Assembly (NCBI RefSeq): GCF_900221005.1
Contig: NZ_OBQI01000004.1
Location: 372,001 to 436,000, forward strand
Source: Blastococcus aggregatus
Lineage (GTDB): Bacteria; Actinomycetota; Actinomycetes; Mycobacteriales; Geodermatophilaceae
Reading direction: 5' to 3'
Length of the DNA: 64,000 nt
The notes under the pieces were generated by a model. The model was not told the origin of the DNA. It did no database searches and saw only the letters and a list, made by a program, of their open reading frames with translations. How positions within the stretch are numbered: position 1 is the stretch's first letter; each line of letters starts with the position of its first letter. A program made the position numbers and the translations under genes. Shown here piece after piece: positions 47,599 to 56,495 of the stretch.

Positions 47599-48992
47599 GT
47601 GACCACGAGCGAAGACGGACCGACCGCGACGATCCGCGCCGCCGCCGGCTACCTGCGCTCGTGGCTCGAGGCGCAGGCCGCGCACCGCCGGGTGCCCGGG
47701 GTGCAGGTCGCCGTCCGCTCCGGCGGCGAGCTGGTGCTGTCGGCCGCCGTGGGCGTCGCCGACGTCGGCACCGGCGCACCGCTCACTGCCGAGCACCTGT
47801 TCCACGTCGCGTCGCACTCCAAGACGTTCACCGCGACCGCGGTCCTGCAGCTGGTCGAGGCCGGCCGGATGCGGCTCGACGACCCGATCGGCAGCCACGT
47901 CCCCGAGCTCGAGGCGGCCGGCTCCCCGATCGCCCGGGCCACGGTGCGCGAGCTGCTCGGCCACCAATCCGGGGTCACCCGCGACGGCGCGCACGCGGAC
48001 TTCTGGCAGCTGGAGACATCGTTCCCCGGCCGGGAGCGGCTGATCGCCGAGGCCGGGAACGGCGTCGTCCACGGACGCAACGAGCACTTCAAGTACTCCA
48101 ACGTCGGCTACGGCCTGATCGGCCTGGCCATCGAGGCGGTCACCGGCGAGCCGTTCGCCGAGCACGTCCAGCACGCCGTCCTCGGGCCGCTGGGCCTGAC
48201 GCGGACCGGCGCCGACCACGACCCGGCGCGGTCCGACGAGTACGCCGCCGGCCACACCGCGCTGCTGCTCGGTGAGCAGACCCGCCGGGTGCTCGGGCAC
48301 GACGGCACGGCGCCTACGCGCCGGCCACCGGGTTCTGGTCGACCGCCGAGGAGCTCAGCGTCTTCGCCGAGGCCGCACTCGTCCTCGGCGACGACCGGCT
48401 CCTCCCCGACGACTCCAAGCGGATCATGCAGCGGCTCGAGTCGGTGGTGACCGCCTACGGCACGGAGGTCGGCCGGTACGGGCTCGGCGTCGACCTGAGC
48501 ACCGTCGGCGAGCGACACCTGGTGGGGCACAGCGGCGGCTGGCCGGGGCACATCACCCTCACCCTCGCGGATCCGGGGGCCGGGCTCGTGATCAGCGTGC
48601 TCACCAACGCGATCGACGGCCCCGCCCAGGAGCTCGCGCACGGACTGGTGAAGCTGGTCGACGCCACCCTGGCACCGCGGGCGGAGGTGCCCGCACCACC
48701 GGCGGACGCCCCGCCGCTCGCCTCGTTCACCGGCCGGTTCGCAGGGTTGTGGGGCGTGCTCGACGTCGCCGAGCTGGGCGGCCGGCTCGTGCTGGTCCGC
48801 GCCACCCTGCCCGACCCTCTGCACGGCATGGAGGAGCTCCAGGTGATCGACGCCGACACGCTGCGGGTGGCGGCGCAGCCCGGCTTCGGGGCGGGCGGCG
48901 AGCTCGTGCCGCTGGAGCGGGACGCCGCGGGCCGGGTGGTGGCGCTGCGCCTGGGCGGGGTGACCCACCGCGCGATGGGCTCCCTACGGTGA
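47599..48992 (+). pseudogene. Class C beta-lactamase-family serine hydrolase, broken by a -1 frameshift
   Basis: Read from GTG at 47599 the protein is normal as far as LGHDG (near 48306): SxxK at Ser72-Lys75 (ASHSKTF), YxN at Tyr166-Asn168 (KYSNVGYG). After 48309 the frame turns into Pro/Ser/Arg nonsense and ends at 48450. Shifting by one base at about 48309-48312 restores the family sequence GAYAPATGFWSTAEELS and, further on, HSGGWPGH (the third motif), to a stop at 48990-48992. A single lost base explains it. The restored product would be 464 residues, a normal family length. Real inactivation and a sequencing error are both possible. Confidence 0.85.
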
Positions 48993-48997
48993 CGCCC

Positions 48998-49816
48998 ATG
49001 GACGACGCAGCACGAACCGGCCCGCGCCGGGTGCTCATCACCGGCAGTGCATCCGGCCTGGGCGCCGCGCTCGCGGCCCAGTTCGCCGCCCGCGGCGACC
49101 GGGTGATGGTCACCGACCTGGCCGCCGACGCCGCGGTGCCCGCCGGGGCGGTCTACCAGCGCCTCGACATCACCTCCGACGACGACTGGCGCGCCGCGCG
49201 TGACCGCGTCCGCTCCGAGTTCGGCGGCCTGGACGTGCTGGTGAACAACGCCGGCATCGCCGCCGGCGGGCGGATCGACCGGCTCACCGCCGAGCACTGG
49301 CGCCGGGTTCTCGACGTCAACGTCCTCGGCGCGGTCACCGGATGCCGCACCTTCGTGCCGCTGTTCAAGGAGCAGGGGCGCGGTCACCTGGTCAACGTCG
49401 CCTCGGCGGCCGGCCTGGTGCACCCGCCCGCCATGACGTCCTACGACGCCGGGAAGGCCGCGGTGGTCGCGCTCTCGGAAAGCCTCCGGTGGGAGCTGGC
49501 GCCGTGGGGCATCGACGTCTCGGTCGTCTGCCCGTCGTTCTTCCGCACCAACCTCGCGGCCTCGCTGGGCGGCGACGACCCGATGATGGACACGGTGGCC
49601 ACCCGGCTGATCGAGGGCTCGAAGCTCGGCGCCGACCAGATCGCCGAGCGGGTCGTGCGCGCCGTCGACGTGAAGCGCTTCCTCGTCCTCCCCGACCGCA
49701 ACGCGCGGCTCGCCTTCTGGACCAAGCGGCTGGTCCGGCCGCTGTACGACCGGCAGATGCTCGGCATGGGTGCGCGCATCCGCGGTGCCGAGCAGCAGGC
49801 CGGGGGTGCGGCGTGA
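48998..49816 (+). CDS. SDR-family oxidoreductase 1
   Basis: 272 residues from ATG at 48998, which follows TACGGT (48985-48990) by 7 nt; a GTG at 48989 overlapping the previous stop is the alternative. Classical SDR: TGSASGLGAALAAQFA near 15-30, NNAGIAAGG near 83, and YDAGK near 149-153 with the Ser in NVASAAGL. The C-terminal extension (about 220-272, with FWTKRLVRPLYDRQ) is amphipathic. It overlaps the following SDR gene by GTGA. Substrate unknown. Confidence 0.85.
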   Translation: MDDAARTGPRRVLITGSASGLGAALAAQFAARGDRVMVTDLAADAAVPAGAVYQRLDITSDDDWRAARDRVRSEFGGLDVLVNNAGIAAGGRIDRLTAEHWRRVLDVNVLGAVTGCRTFVPLFKEQGRGHLVNVASAAGLVHPPAMTSYDAGKAAVVALSESLRWELAPWGIDVSVVCPSFFRTNLAASLGGDDPMMDTVATRLIEGSKLGADQIAERVVRAVDVKRFLVLPDRNARLAFWTKRLVRPLYDRQMLGMGARIRGAEQQAGGAA

Positions 49817-50559
49817 GCCGCGGCGTCGTCCTCATCACCGGCGCGAGCGCCGGTCTGGGCGAGGAGATGGCCCGCCAGTTCGCCGACCTCGGCTACGACC
49901 TCGCGCTGTGCGCCCGGCGCACCGAGCGGCTCGACTCCCTGGCTGAGGAGATCCGTGCGCGCACCGGCCGGCGGGTGGAGACCGCAGCGCTCGACGTGAC
50001 CGACGCCCACGCCGTCCCCACCGTCTTCGGCGGGTTCGCCGACTCCTTCGGAACGATCGACCGGGTGGTCGTGAACGCCGGACTCGGCAAGGGCGCCGCA
50101 CTCGGCACCGGCCAGGCCGACGTCAACCGGGCGACGGCGATGACCAACTTCGTCGGCGCGCTGGCCCAGACCGAGGCGGCGCTGGAGATCTTCCGCCGCC
50201 AGCAGCGCGGCCACCTGGTGCTGATCTCGTCGATCTCGGCGCTGCGCGGCATGCGCAAGGCGATGACCACCTACGCCGCCACGAAGGCCGGTGTCGCGGC
50301 GCTGGCCGAGGGGCTCCGGGTCGAGCGCATCCCCGGCGTCGACGTCACGGTCATCTACCCGGGCTACATCCGGTCGGAGATGAACGCGCACGTCCAGCAG
50401 AAGACGCGGTTCATGGTGGACACCCCGACCGGCGTCCGAAGCCTGGTCGCGGCCATCGAGAAGCGCCGCGCGAAGGCCTACGTCCCGGCGTGGCCGTGGG
50501 TGCCGATCGGGTTCCTCCTGCGGGTACTGCCGCTGTCGGTGATCCGGAGGCTCACCTGA
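49813..50559 (+). CDS. SDR-family oxidoreductase 2
   Basis: 248 residues from GTG overlapping SDR 1. Motifs: TGASAGLGEEMARQFADLG near 9-27, NAGLGKG near 85, SSISALRG near 138-145, and YAATKAGVAAL near 151-161. The C-terminus AYVPAWPWVPIGFLLRVLPLS is hydrophobic, as in membrane-associated SDRs that act on lipids. With SDR 1, the phosphatase and the kinase-like gene it forms a tightly packed run of four genes. Confidence 0.85.
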   Translation: MSRGVVLITGASAGLGEEMARQFADLGYDLALCARRTERLDSLAEEIRARTGRRVETAALDVTDAHAVPTVFGGFADSFGTIDRVVVNAGLGKGAALGTGQADVNRATAMTNFVGALAQTEAALEIFRRQQRGHLVLISSISALRGMRKAMTTYAATKAGVAALAEGLRVERIPGVDVTVIYPGYIRSEMNAHVQQKTRFMVDTPTGVRSLVAAIEKRRAKAYVPAWPWVPIGFLLRVLPLSVIRRLT

Positions 50560-51362
50560 CCGGAGCGAACCTGGATGCGGTCGCCGCGATGGTCCGCGAT
50601 GTCGCGGCCCGGGTGCACGTCCCCGCGTTCGGTCAGGGAGTGGCCGGGGAGGAGAAGTCGCCGGGCGAGTTCGTCAGCCGGGTCGACCGCGAGGCGGAAC
50701 CACTCCTGACCGACGGGCTGGCCGAGCTCACCCCGGGCTTCCCCGTGGTCGGCGAGGAGGCCGTCTCGGCCGATCCGTCCCTGTTGGGAGCGCTGCGCGG
50801 CGATCGCCCGGTGTGGTTGGTCGACCCGCTCGACGGCACGACGCAGTTCCTCGCCGGATCACCCGACCACGCCATCATGCTGGCGCTCGTGGACCGGGGC
50901 CAGACGGTCGCCGCCGTGGTGCATCAGCCCCAGCACGGACGCACGTACACCGCCGAGCTGGGTGGCGGCACCTGGCGCGACGGCGTCCGCCTGCACCGGG
51001 AGCCGGCCGACCCGGGCGACCTGGCGGCACTCCGCGGAGCCGTCCTGCGACGCTTCCTTTCACCGGATGCGCGACGCGCCATCGAGGCGAACGAGCACCG
51101 GTTCGGGGACCTGGCGCCGCAAACCACCTGCGCCGGCGTGGAGTACCCCCGGATCGTTGAAGCCCAGGCGGACTTCGTGCTGTTCTGGCGGACGCTGGCA
51201 TGGGACCACGCACCCGGTGCGCTACTGCTCACGGAGGCGGGCGGCGTCGCCGTGCGACCCGACGGCAGCACCTACCGGCCGGACGACGACCGGTCCGGAC
51301 TGCTGGCGGCCGCCGACGGCGGAACGGCGCAGGCGGTCCTCGCCGGGCTCGGCCTGGGCTAG
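50556..51362 (+). CDS. Inositol monophosphatase/histidinol-phosphatase family protein
   Basis: 268 residues if translation starts at the CTG at 50556, which has GGAGG 5 nt upstream and overlaps the previous stop as CTGA. The first in-frame ATG is at 50589 and would remove part of helix 1. The Mg-dependent phosphatase motifs are intact: VVGEEAV near 64-70, WLVDPLDGTTQFLAG near 87-101, and WDHAPGALLLTEAGG near 212-226. It hydrolyses a small phosphomonoester such as inositol phosphate, histidinol phosphate or PAP. Confidence 0.83.
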   Translation: MTGANLDAVAAMVRDVAARVHVPAFGQGVAGEEKSPGEFVSRVDREAEPLLTDGLAELTPGFPVVGEEAVSADPSLLGALRGDRPVWLVDPLDGTTQFLAGSPDHAIMLALVDRGQTVAAVVHQPQHGRTYTAELGGGTWRDGVRLHREPADPGDLAALRGAVLRRFLSPDARRAIEANEHRFGDLAPQTTCAGVEYPRIVEAQADFVLFWRTLAWDHAPGALLLTEAGGVAVRPDGSTYRPDDDRSGLLAAADGGTAQAVLAGLGLG

Positions 51363-51373
51363 CGTCCGCCCGG

Positions 51374-52033
51374 ATGGACGGCGACTTCCCGGCGATCGTG
51401 GACGGCGTGCTCGCGGCCGCGCCTGCCGACCGCCGCGCGCTGGTGGCGATCGACGGGGTCGGCGGCAGCGGTAAGACCACGTTCGCAGCGGAACTCGCCC
51501 GCCGGATCACCACTCGTCCGGTGCTCGTGCTGCACGTCGACGACTTCTTCAACCCGGCCGAGGTCCGGCATGCACGAGGGCGGCACTCAGCGGAGGGCTT
51601 CTGGCTCGACTCGTACAACTACTCGGCACTCCGTTCGTGGGCGCTCGAGCCACTCAGCTCGGGCGATGGGAGGTACCGGAGTTCCTCCTTCGACCGCCGT
51701 ACCGGACGAACGGTTGAACCGGAGGCGAGGCTCGCTCCACTGGATGCCTTGGTAGTGGTCGAAGGCACCTTCCTCCACCGGAACGAGCTCGTGTCGTTCT
51801 GGGACCATTCGATCTACCTGGACGTGCCGTTCGAGGAGACCGAGCGACGCATGGCCGAGCGGGACGGCCTGTCCGGTGACGCCGTGCACGAGCTGATGCG
51901 GCGCTACACCGGCGCCCAACGTCTGTACTTCGCCAGCGCGCGCCCGTGGGAACGGGCCTCTGTCGTGGTGGACAACCACGAGCTCGGCCGGCCTCGCACC
52001 ATCTCCCCTGCTTCTGCCTCAGCGGCCCACTAA
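51374..52033 (+). CDS. Uridine kinase-like P-loop protein
   Basis: 219 residues; ATG 8 nt after TAGCGT (51360-51365). P-loop GVGGSGKTT at 28-36, then VLVLHVDDFFNP near 49-60 and FDRRTGRTV near 105, VVVEGTFLHRNEL near 122-134, DHSIYLDVPFEETERRMAERD near 138-158. This is the uridine kinase/phosphoribulokinase-like fold. The phosphate acceptor is not obvious; a nucleoside is most likely. It shares its last 4 nt with a convergent gene. Confidence 0.8.
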   Translation: MDGDFPAIVDGVLAAAPADRRALVAIDGVGGSGKTTFAAELARRITTRPVLVLHVDDFFNPAEVRHARGRHSAEGFWLDSYNYSALRSWALEPLSSGDGRYRSSSFDRRTGRTVEPEARLAPLDALVVVEGTFLHRNELVSFWDHSIYLDVPFEETERRMAERDGLSGDAVHELMRRYTGAQRLYFASARPWERASVVVDNHELGRPRTISPASASAAH

Positions 52034-52461
52034 CCGCGCCGGGCGCGGAGGGTGGCGACGGTCCCCCACAGCGCGGCGGCGAGCAGCACGGCGAGCACGA
52101 TCAGCAGCAGGTTGCGGCCGACGTCGTGCGGCAGGAACGACGGGTTGTCCGGGTCCGCGCCGAAGCCGAGCACGAACGGGAACGCGACCAGCGCGAGCAC
52201 CCCGGCCACCGCACCACCGACGACGGCGGCCGGGCGCGCGGCGCGCGGGAGCACCCGGGCGGCCAGCCAGCCCAGACCGATCCAGATCGGTGCCAGCACC
52301 AGGTCGTGCAGCAGCGCGCTGCCCACGAACCAGGTCGCCCAGGCGTCGAGCGGCACGTCGGCGGTCACGAGCCCGAACACTCCGTAGCCCACCGCGGCGA
52401 GTCCCGGCAGCAGGAACAGCCAGCGCCACCAGAGGCCGCGGGTGTCGACGTCGGCGGTCAT
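52030..52461 (-). CDS. Four-helix membrane protein
   Basis: 143 residues from ATG at 52461, overlapping the oxidoreductase stop by ATGA. Hydrophobic segments lie near 11-33 (WWRWLFLLPGLAAVGYGVFG), 44-64, 75-100 and 115-136, with a short basic tail. Last gene of the Mo-oxidoreductase operon; it may be an accessory membrane subunit. No family recognised. Confidence 0.7.
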   Translation of the reverse strand: MTADVDTRGLWWRWLFLLPGLAAVGYGVFGLVTADVPLDAWATWFVGSALLHDLVLAPIWIGLGWLAARVLPRAARPAAVVGGAVAGVLALVAFPFVLGFGADPDNPSFLPHDVGRNLLLIVLAVLLAAALWGTVATLRARRG

Positions 52462-53657
52462 GCCGGCGTCACCAGGGTGACCCACTTCGTCTGCATGACG
52501 CCGGGCCGGTTGGGCGCGATCAGCCGGACGGGATACCCGTGGTCGGGGTCGAGCGGGGCGCCGTTCAGGCCGGTGGCCAGCAGCGTCCGCGGGCTGCGCG
52601 CGTGCGGCGGCGCCACGGTCGAGCGGCGGTACAGCCCGCCCTCCTGCAGCGACTCGACGATCACCTCGGTGTCCCGGGCCAGCCCGGCCTCGGCGAGCAG
52701 GTCACCCAGCCGCACGCCGGTCCAGGTGGCGTTCGCGCTCCAGCCCTCGACGCAGGCGATCGGCAGCCGCTCGGTGCGCTGCGGGAACGCGGCGAGGTCG
52801 TCGAGGGTCAGCTCCAGCCGGTTCGGGCCCTCGATCACCAGCCGGTACTCGGGGCCGACGTCGGTGACCCGGGCAGCCTTGGCGGTCTGCCGCACCGGCA
52901 GCGCCTGCGGGCCGACCCCGGGCTGCCGGGGCGCGAGCAGGGACACCGACCCGAGCGGCGAGAACGTCTGCCCGACGGTGGTGACCGTGACCGCACCGAC
53001 GCCCAGACCCGTGGCCAGCACGAACGCCCGCCGCGGCACGGCGCCGGTCTCCTCGGCCTCGACCTCCTCGGCGGCTGCGGCCGGGGTCCCCCGCCGGGCC
53101 AGCCCGCGCCGGATCTCCGGCGCCTTGGCGCCCACGTGCACCGCGATCGCGCCGATCGCGATCCACGCCGTCCAGTAGTGCGCGGTCGGGAAGAAGAAGC
53201 CGAACGGGTACCACTGCGCGGTGTTGATGATGCCGGTGACCAGCTGCATCGCGGCCGCCCCGACCAGCACGAGGATCGACAGCCGGCTGATCACGCGTCC
53301 GATCGAGCCGGCCGGCGGCCAGGCGAACAGCGCCGGGAAGACCGTCCAGAGCTTGACCACCAGCAGCGGGACCGCCGCCAGCCCGGTCGCCACGTGCAGC
53401 CCCTGGGTGACCCGGTAGAGCCAGGACGGCGAGGCCGGCCAGACGAACCAGCCGGGCGGGTACTGGATCAGATGGCTGAGCAGCCCGGTGACGAAGCAGA
53501 TCGTGAAGGCCAGGCCCAGCCACACGCCGACGCGGGCGGCCCGGCGCTCGGAGTGCAGCGGGCTGGAGAAGGCTCCCTCGCGGAAGGGGCCGCGGCGCAG
53601 CGCCTCCGGCGGCCCGGGCACGGGGGCGCCGAGCATCCGGTCGAGGGCGGTGCTCAT
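52458..53657 (-). CDS. Membrane molybdopterin-dependent oxidoreductase (SUOX fold)
   Basis: 399 residues from ATG at 53657. The N-terminal half has five membrane helices (about 45-195) with His residues in SHLIQYPPGWF, TQGLHVATG and HYWTAWIAIGAIAVHVGAKAP, the pattern of a cytochrome b561-type haem module. A helix PRRAFVLATGLGVGAVTV near 210 leads to an external sulfite-oxidase-type molybdopterin domain (about 250-399), with the Mo-ligand Cys in LPIACVEGWSANATW near 312. Electrons could thus pass through haem to the membrane. It is coupled by ATGA to genes on both sides. Confidence 0.86.
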   Translation of the reverse strand: MSTALDRMLGAPVPGPPEALRRGPFREGAFSSPLHSERRAARVGVWLGLAFTICFVTGLLSHLIQYPPGWFVWPASPSWLYRVTQGLHVATGLAAVPLLVVKLWTVFPALFAWPPAGSIGRVISRLSILVLVGAAAMQLVTGIINTAQWYPFGFFFPTAHYWTAWIAIGAIAVHVGAKAPEIRRGLARRGTPAAAAEEVEAEETGAVPRRAFVLATGLGVGAVTVTTVGQTFSPLGSVSLLAPRQPGVGPQALPVRQTAKAARVTDVGPEYRLVIEGPNRLELTLDDLAAFPQRTERLPIACVEGWSANATWTGVRLGDLLAEAGLARDTEVIVESLQEGGLYRRSTVAPPHARSPRTLLATGLNGAPLDPDHGYPVRLIAPNRPGVMQTKWVTLVTPA

Positions 53658-54325
53658 GCCCGGCTGCCGACGTCCGCGACGGTCGCCGCGACCACCCGCG
53701 CCGTCCGGCTCTCCGGGGTGCACTGCGCCGCCACGGCCACGGCGTCGGGGAAGTGGTCGATGTCGGTGAGCTCGGGCAGGTCGATGACGATCAGCCCGAC
53801 CGCCTTCAGGGCCGCCCGCGTGCGGACGGCGGTGTCCTCCCGCGACATCGGCACCGACGCCAGCACCGCCGCGCCGTCGGCCCGGTGCAGGCCCAGCGCC
53901 CACCAACCGCCGTCCGGCGCGGTGCCGAGGACCGCCGTCCCCGGGCCGCCGCGCTCGAGCCGCTGCGCGCAGCGGACCAGCAGGTCGGGCGTCACCTGCG
54001 GGGTGTCCATGCCGATGAGCAGGGTCGGCGCCGCGGTACCGGCCATGGCGCCGGCGAAAGCCGCCGCCAGCCGGGTGCCCAGGTCGCCCCCGACCTGCGG
54101 GACGACGCGGAAGCCGGTCAGGTCGAGCTCACCGGGCGCGCCGTCCAGCGCCACGACCCGGCCGGCGACCGGGGTCGCGCGCACCGTGTCGAGCGTGTCC
54201 CCCACCGACGCGGCGGCGATGCCGGCCGCCTGCTCGGGGGTGCAGGGCGGGGTGAGCCGGGTCTTGCTCCGGCCGGGCACCGGCGCCTTGGTGATGACCA
54301 CGACCTGGGTCCGCAGCGCAGTCAT
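53654..54325 (-). CDS. DUF2064/TIGR04282-family nucleotidyl/glycosyltransferase-like protein
   Basis: 223 residues from ATG at 54325, ATGA overlaps on both sides. It is a GT-A-like fold: VVVITKAPVPGRSKTRLTPP near 8-27 matches the nucleotide-binding start of the family, GDLGTRLAAAFAGA near 80-93, and LLIGMDTPQVTPDLL near 98-112 the DxD-like metal site. The family name refers to arsenosugar biosynthesis in other bacteria; no arsM or arsS gene is nearby, so that specific role is not supported. Sugar or nucleotide transfer is plausible. Confidence 0.84.
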   Translation of the reverse strand: MTALRTQVVVITKAPVPGRSKTRLTPPCTPEQAAGIAAASVGDTLDTVRATPVAGRVVALDGAPGELDLTGFRVVPQVGGDLGTRLAAAFAGAMAGTAAPTLLIGMDTPQVTPDLLVRCAQRLERGGPGTAVLGTAPDGGWWALGLHRADGAAVLASVPMSREDTAVRTRAALKAVGLIVIDLPELTDIDHFPDAVAVAAQCTPESRTARVVAATVADVGSRA

Positions 54326-54996
54326 CGGGCCAGCACCGCGCTCATGTCGCGGATCGTGCGGACGGTGCCCCGGACGGTGCCGGTCACCTTCGACGTCGAG
54401 CCCTCGGTGCGGAGCGCGTAGTCGACGTCGACCTCGCGCACGCGCCAGCCGGCGTCGGAGGCCGAGGTGACCATCTCGAGCGGGTACCCGAACCGCCGGT
54501 CGGTGAGGCCGAGCCCGAGCAGCGCCTCGCGCCGGGCGGCGCGCATCGGGCCCAGGTCGTGCAACCGGAGGCCGGTGCGCCGGCGCAGCATGCGGGCCAG
54601 CGCCAGGTTGGCCACGCGGGCGTGCACCGGCCAGGCGCCACGGGCGGGACGGCGCCGGCCGAGCACCAGGTCGGCCTCCGCCGCGCGCACCGGGTCGGCG
54701 ACGCGGGGCAGCTGGGCGGGATCCATCGAGCCGTCGGCGTCGCAGAAGCAGACGACGTCGGCGGTGGCGGCCTCCAGCCCGGCGTGCGCGGCCGCACCGA
54801 ACCCGCGCTGCGGCACCGCGACGACGATCGCGCCGTGCTCGGCGGCAACGGCGCCCGACCCGTCGGTCGAGCCGTTGTCCGCGACGATCGCCCGGTAGCC
54901 GGCCGGGAGGCGGGAGAGCACCCACGGCAGCGAGGCCGCCTCGTCCAGGCAGGGCAGGACGACGTCGACCGTCGGGCGGTGCGCGGAAGCGTCCAT
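54322..54996 (-). CDS. GT2-family glycosyltransferase
   Basis: 224 residues, ATG. GT-A fold: VDVVLPCLDEAASLPWVLSR near 10-29, VADNGSTDGSG near 38-48, CFCDADGSMDP near 83-93 (DAD as DxD) and RRFGYPLEMVTSASDAGWRVREV near 165-187. This is the dolichyl-phosphate-mannose-synthase-like group that attaches sugars to a polyprenyl phosphate, but it lacks a membrane helix. First gene of the four-gene operon; the adjacent divergent gene encodes a polytopic membrane protein that could use its product. Confidence 0.87.
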   Translation of the reverse strand: MDASAHRPTVDVVLPCLDEAASLPWVLSRLPAGYRAIVADNGSTDGSGAVAAEHGAIVVAVPQRGFGAAAHAGLEAATADVVCFCDADGSMDPAQLPRVADPVRAAEADLVLGRRRPARGAWPVHARVANLALARMLRRRTGLRLHDLGPMRAARREALLGLGLTDRRFGYPLEMVTSASDAGWRVREVDVDYALRTEGSTSKVTGTVRGTVRTIRDMSAVLAR

Positions 54997-55072
54997 GACC
55001 TAGGTTCGCACCCGACGCCCCGATCGGTTCGCTGCCCGGCGAAGCGCCCCGCGGCCACCTACTGTCCGGCGG

Positions 55073-56437
55073 GTGACCTCCGCCCCTCCTCTGGTCGAGC
55101 CGGCGCGCACCGCCTCCCGAGGGAGCGCCGCGCGCGGGCTCACCGTCGCGCTGGTCGCCGCGGGCGTGCTGGCCGTCTGGCTGACCGGCCGGCAGATCAC
55201 CCGCGACGGCGGCGACCTGCACCTGCGCGAGGGCTACCTGGTCGTCGGGCCGTTCGACGTCGTCCTCACCGCCCGCGTGCTGCTGCCGCTGCTCGTCGCG
55301 GTCGCGGGCGTGCTGTGGGGCCCGGCCCTGGCCCGCCGGCTGCGCTGGCCGGCGCTGCTCGGGGCGAGCACCGCCGGTGCGGCGGCCTGGGCGGTCGCGC
55401 TCGCGGTGAGCAGCGGATGGGGGTCGCTCGCCGCGCCGATGGCCACCGAGCACGAGTACGTCCACGACGTCGGCCGGGTGGGCGACCTCGGGACCTTCCT
55501 GTCCACGTTCGTCGACTCCGTGCCGGTGAGCTCGCCGGACCCCTGGGTCACGCACGTGTCCGGGCACCCACCGGGCGCCCTGCTGGCCTTCGTGCTGCTG
55601 GACCGGATCGGCCTCGGCGGAGCCGGCTGGGCGGCGGCGCTGTGCATCGCCGGCGGTGCGCTCGCGGTGCCGGCCGTGCTGGTTACCGTCCGCGCTGTGG
55701 CCGACGAGGCCGCCGCCCGCACGGTCGCGCCGTTCGCCGTCCTGCTGCCGGGGGCGGTCTGGATCGCCACCAGCGCGGACGCGCTCTTCGCCGGGGTGAC
55801 CGCCTGGGGCGTCGCGCTGCTGGCACTGGCCGCCGTGCGGGCACCGTCCCGCACCCGCGCCGCGCTGGCCCTCGCCGGCGGCGTCGTCCTGGGGGTGAGC
55901 CTGTACCTGTCCTTCGGGCTCGCCGCCGCCGGGCTCGTCGCGCTCGCCGTCGTGCTGGTCCAGCGGCCGCGGCTCGGGTGGGACGGCGTGCTGCGGGTGC
56001 TCGCCGCGGCCGCTGTCGGGGTGCTGCTCGTGGCCGCGCTGTTCACCGTCGGCGGCTACTGGTGGTTCGAGGGCATCGAGGTGGTGTCGCAACGGGTCCG
56101 TGACGGCGCCAGCTACGAGGACCGGGCGGCCCACGCCACCTGGTTCCTGGCCGCCAACCCCGCCGCCGCGGTGCTCGCTGCCGGGCCCGCGGTGATCGCC
56201 GGCCTGGCCGGGGTGCGCGGCCGGCTGGTCTGGCTGCCGGCCGCCGCGCTGGCCGGGATGGCGGTCAGCGACCTCTCCGGTCTCGTCCTCGGGGAGACCG
56301 AGCGGATCTGGCTGCCGTTCGTGGTCTGGTTGCTGCCGGCGACGGCGTCGTTGCCGGCGCGCTCGCACCGTTTCTGGCTGGCCCTCTCGGCGCTGCTGGC
56401 GCTCGCCGTCGAGGTGACCGTCCGCACCCCCTGGTGA
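55073..56437 (+). CDS. Polytopic membrane protein, probable GT-C-type glycosyltransferase
   Basis: 454 residues from GTG, 7 nt after TACTGT (55060-55065). About eleven hydrophobic segments. The loop after the third or fourth helix reads DPWVTHVSGHPPGALLAF near 160-177, the His-Pro-Pro-Gly style loop seen in actinobacterial integral membrane glycosyltransferase-like proteins. ARLHYDG-type acidic loops are not obvious, so GT-C is a probable rather than certain assignment. It stands between two minus-strand operons that encode sugar-active enzymes. Confidence 0.68.
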   Translation: MTSAPPLVEPARTASRGSAARGLTVALVAAGVLAVWLTGRQITRDGGDLHLREGYLVVGPFDVVLTARVLLPLLVAVAGVLWGPALARRLRWPALLGASTAGAAAWAVALAVSSGWGSLAAPMATEHEYVHDVGRVGDLGTFLSTFVDSVPVSSPDPWVTHVSGHPPGALLAFVLLDRIGLGGAGWAAALCIAGGALAVPAVLVTVRAVADEAAARTVAPFAVLLPGAVWIATSADALFAGVTAWGVALLALAAVRAPSRTRAALALAGGVVLGVSLYLSFGLAAAGLVALAVVLVQRPRLGWDGVLRVLAAAAVGVLLVAALFTVGGYWWFEGIEVVSQRVRDGASYEDRAAHATWFLAANPAAAVLAAGPAVIAGLAGVRGRLVWLPAAALAGMAVSDLSGLVLGETERIWLPFVVWLLPATASLPARSHRFWLALSALLALAVEVTVRTPW

Positions 56438-56446
56438 CCCCCTCCC

Positions 56447-56491
56447 GGACTTTCGGTGCAGAAAGTTCGGGACTTTCGGTGCAGAAAGTCC
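56447..56491. repeat. Tandem 22-nt palindromic repeats, family B
   Basis: Two near-identical 22-nt palindromes stand in tandem (56447-56468, 56470-56491; 23-nt period), each with arms GGACTTTC and GAAAGTYC around GGTGCA. A third, degenerate, reverse copy is at 30632-30653. The position between two convergent genes suggests a bidirectional terminator. The high AT content of the arms is unlike the surroundings. Confidence 0.8.
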
Positions 56492-56495
56492 GTTC

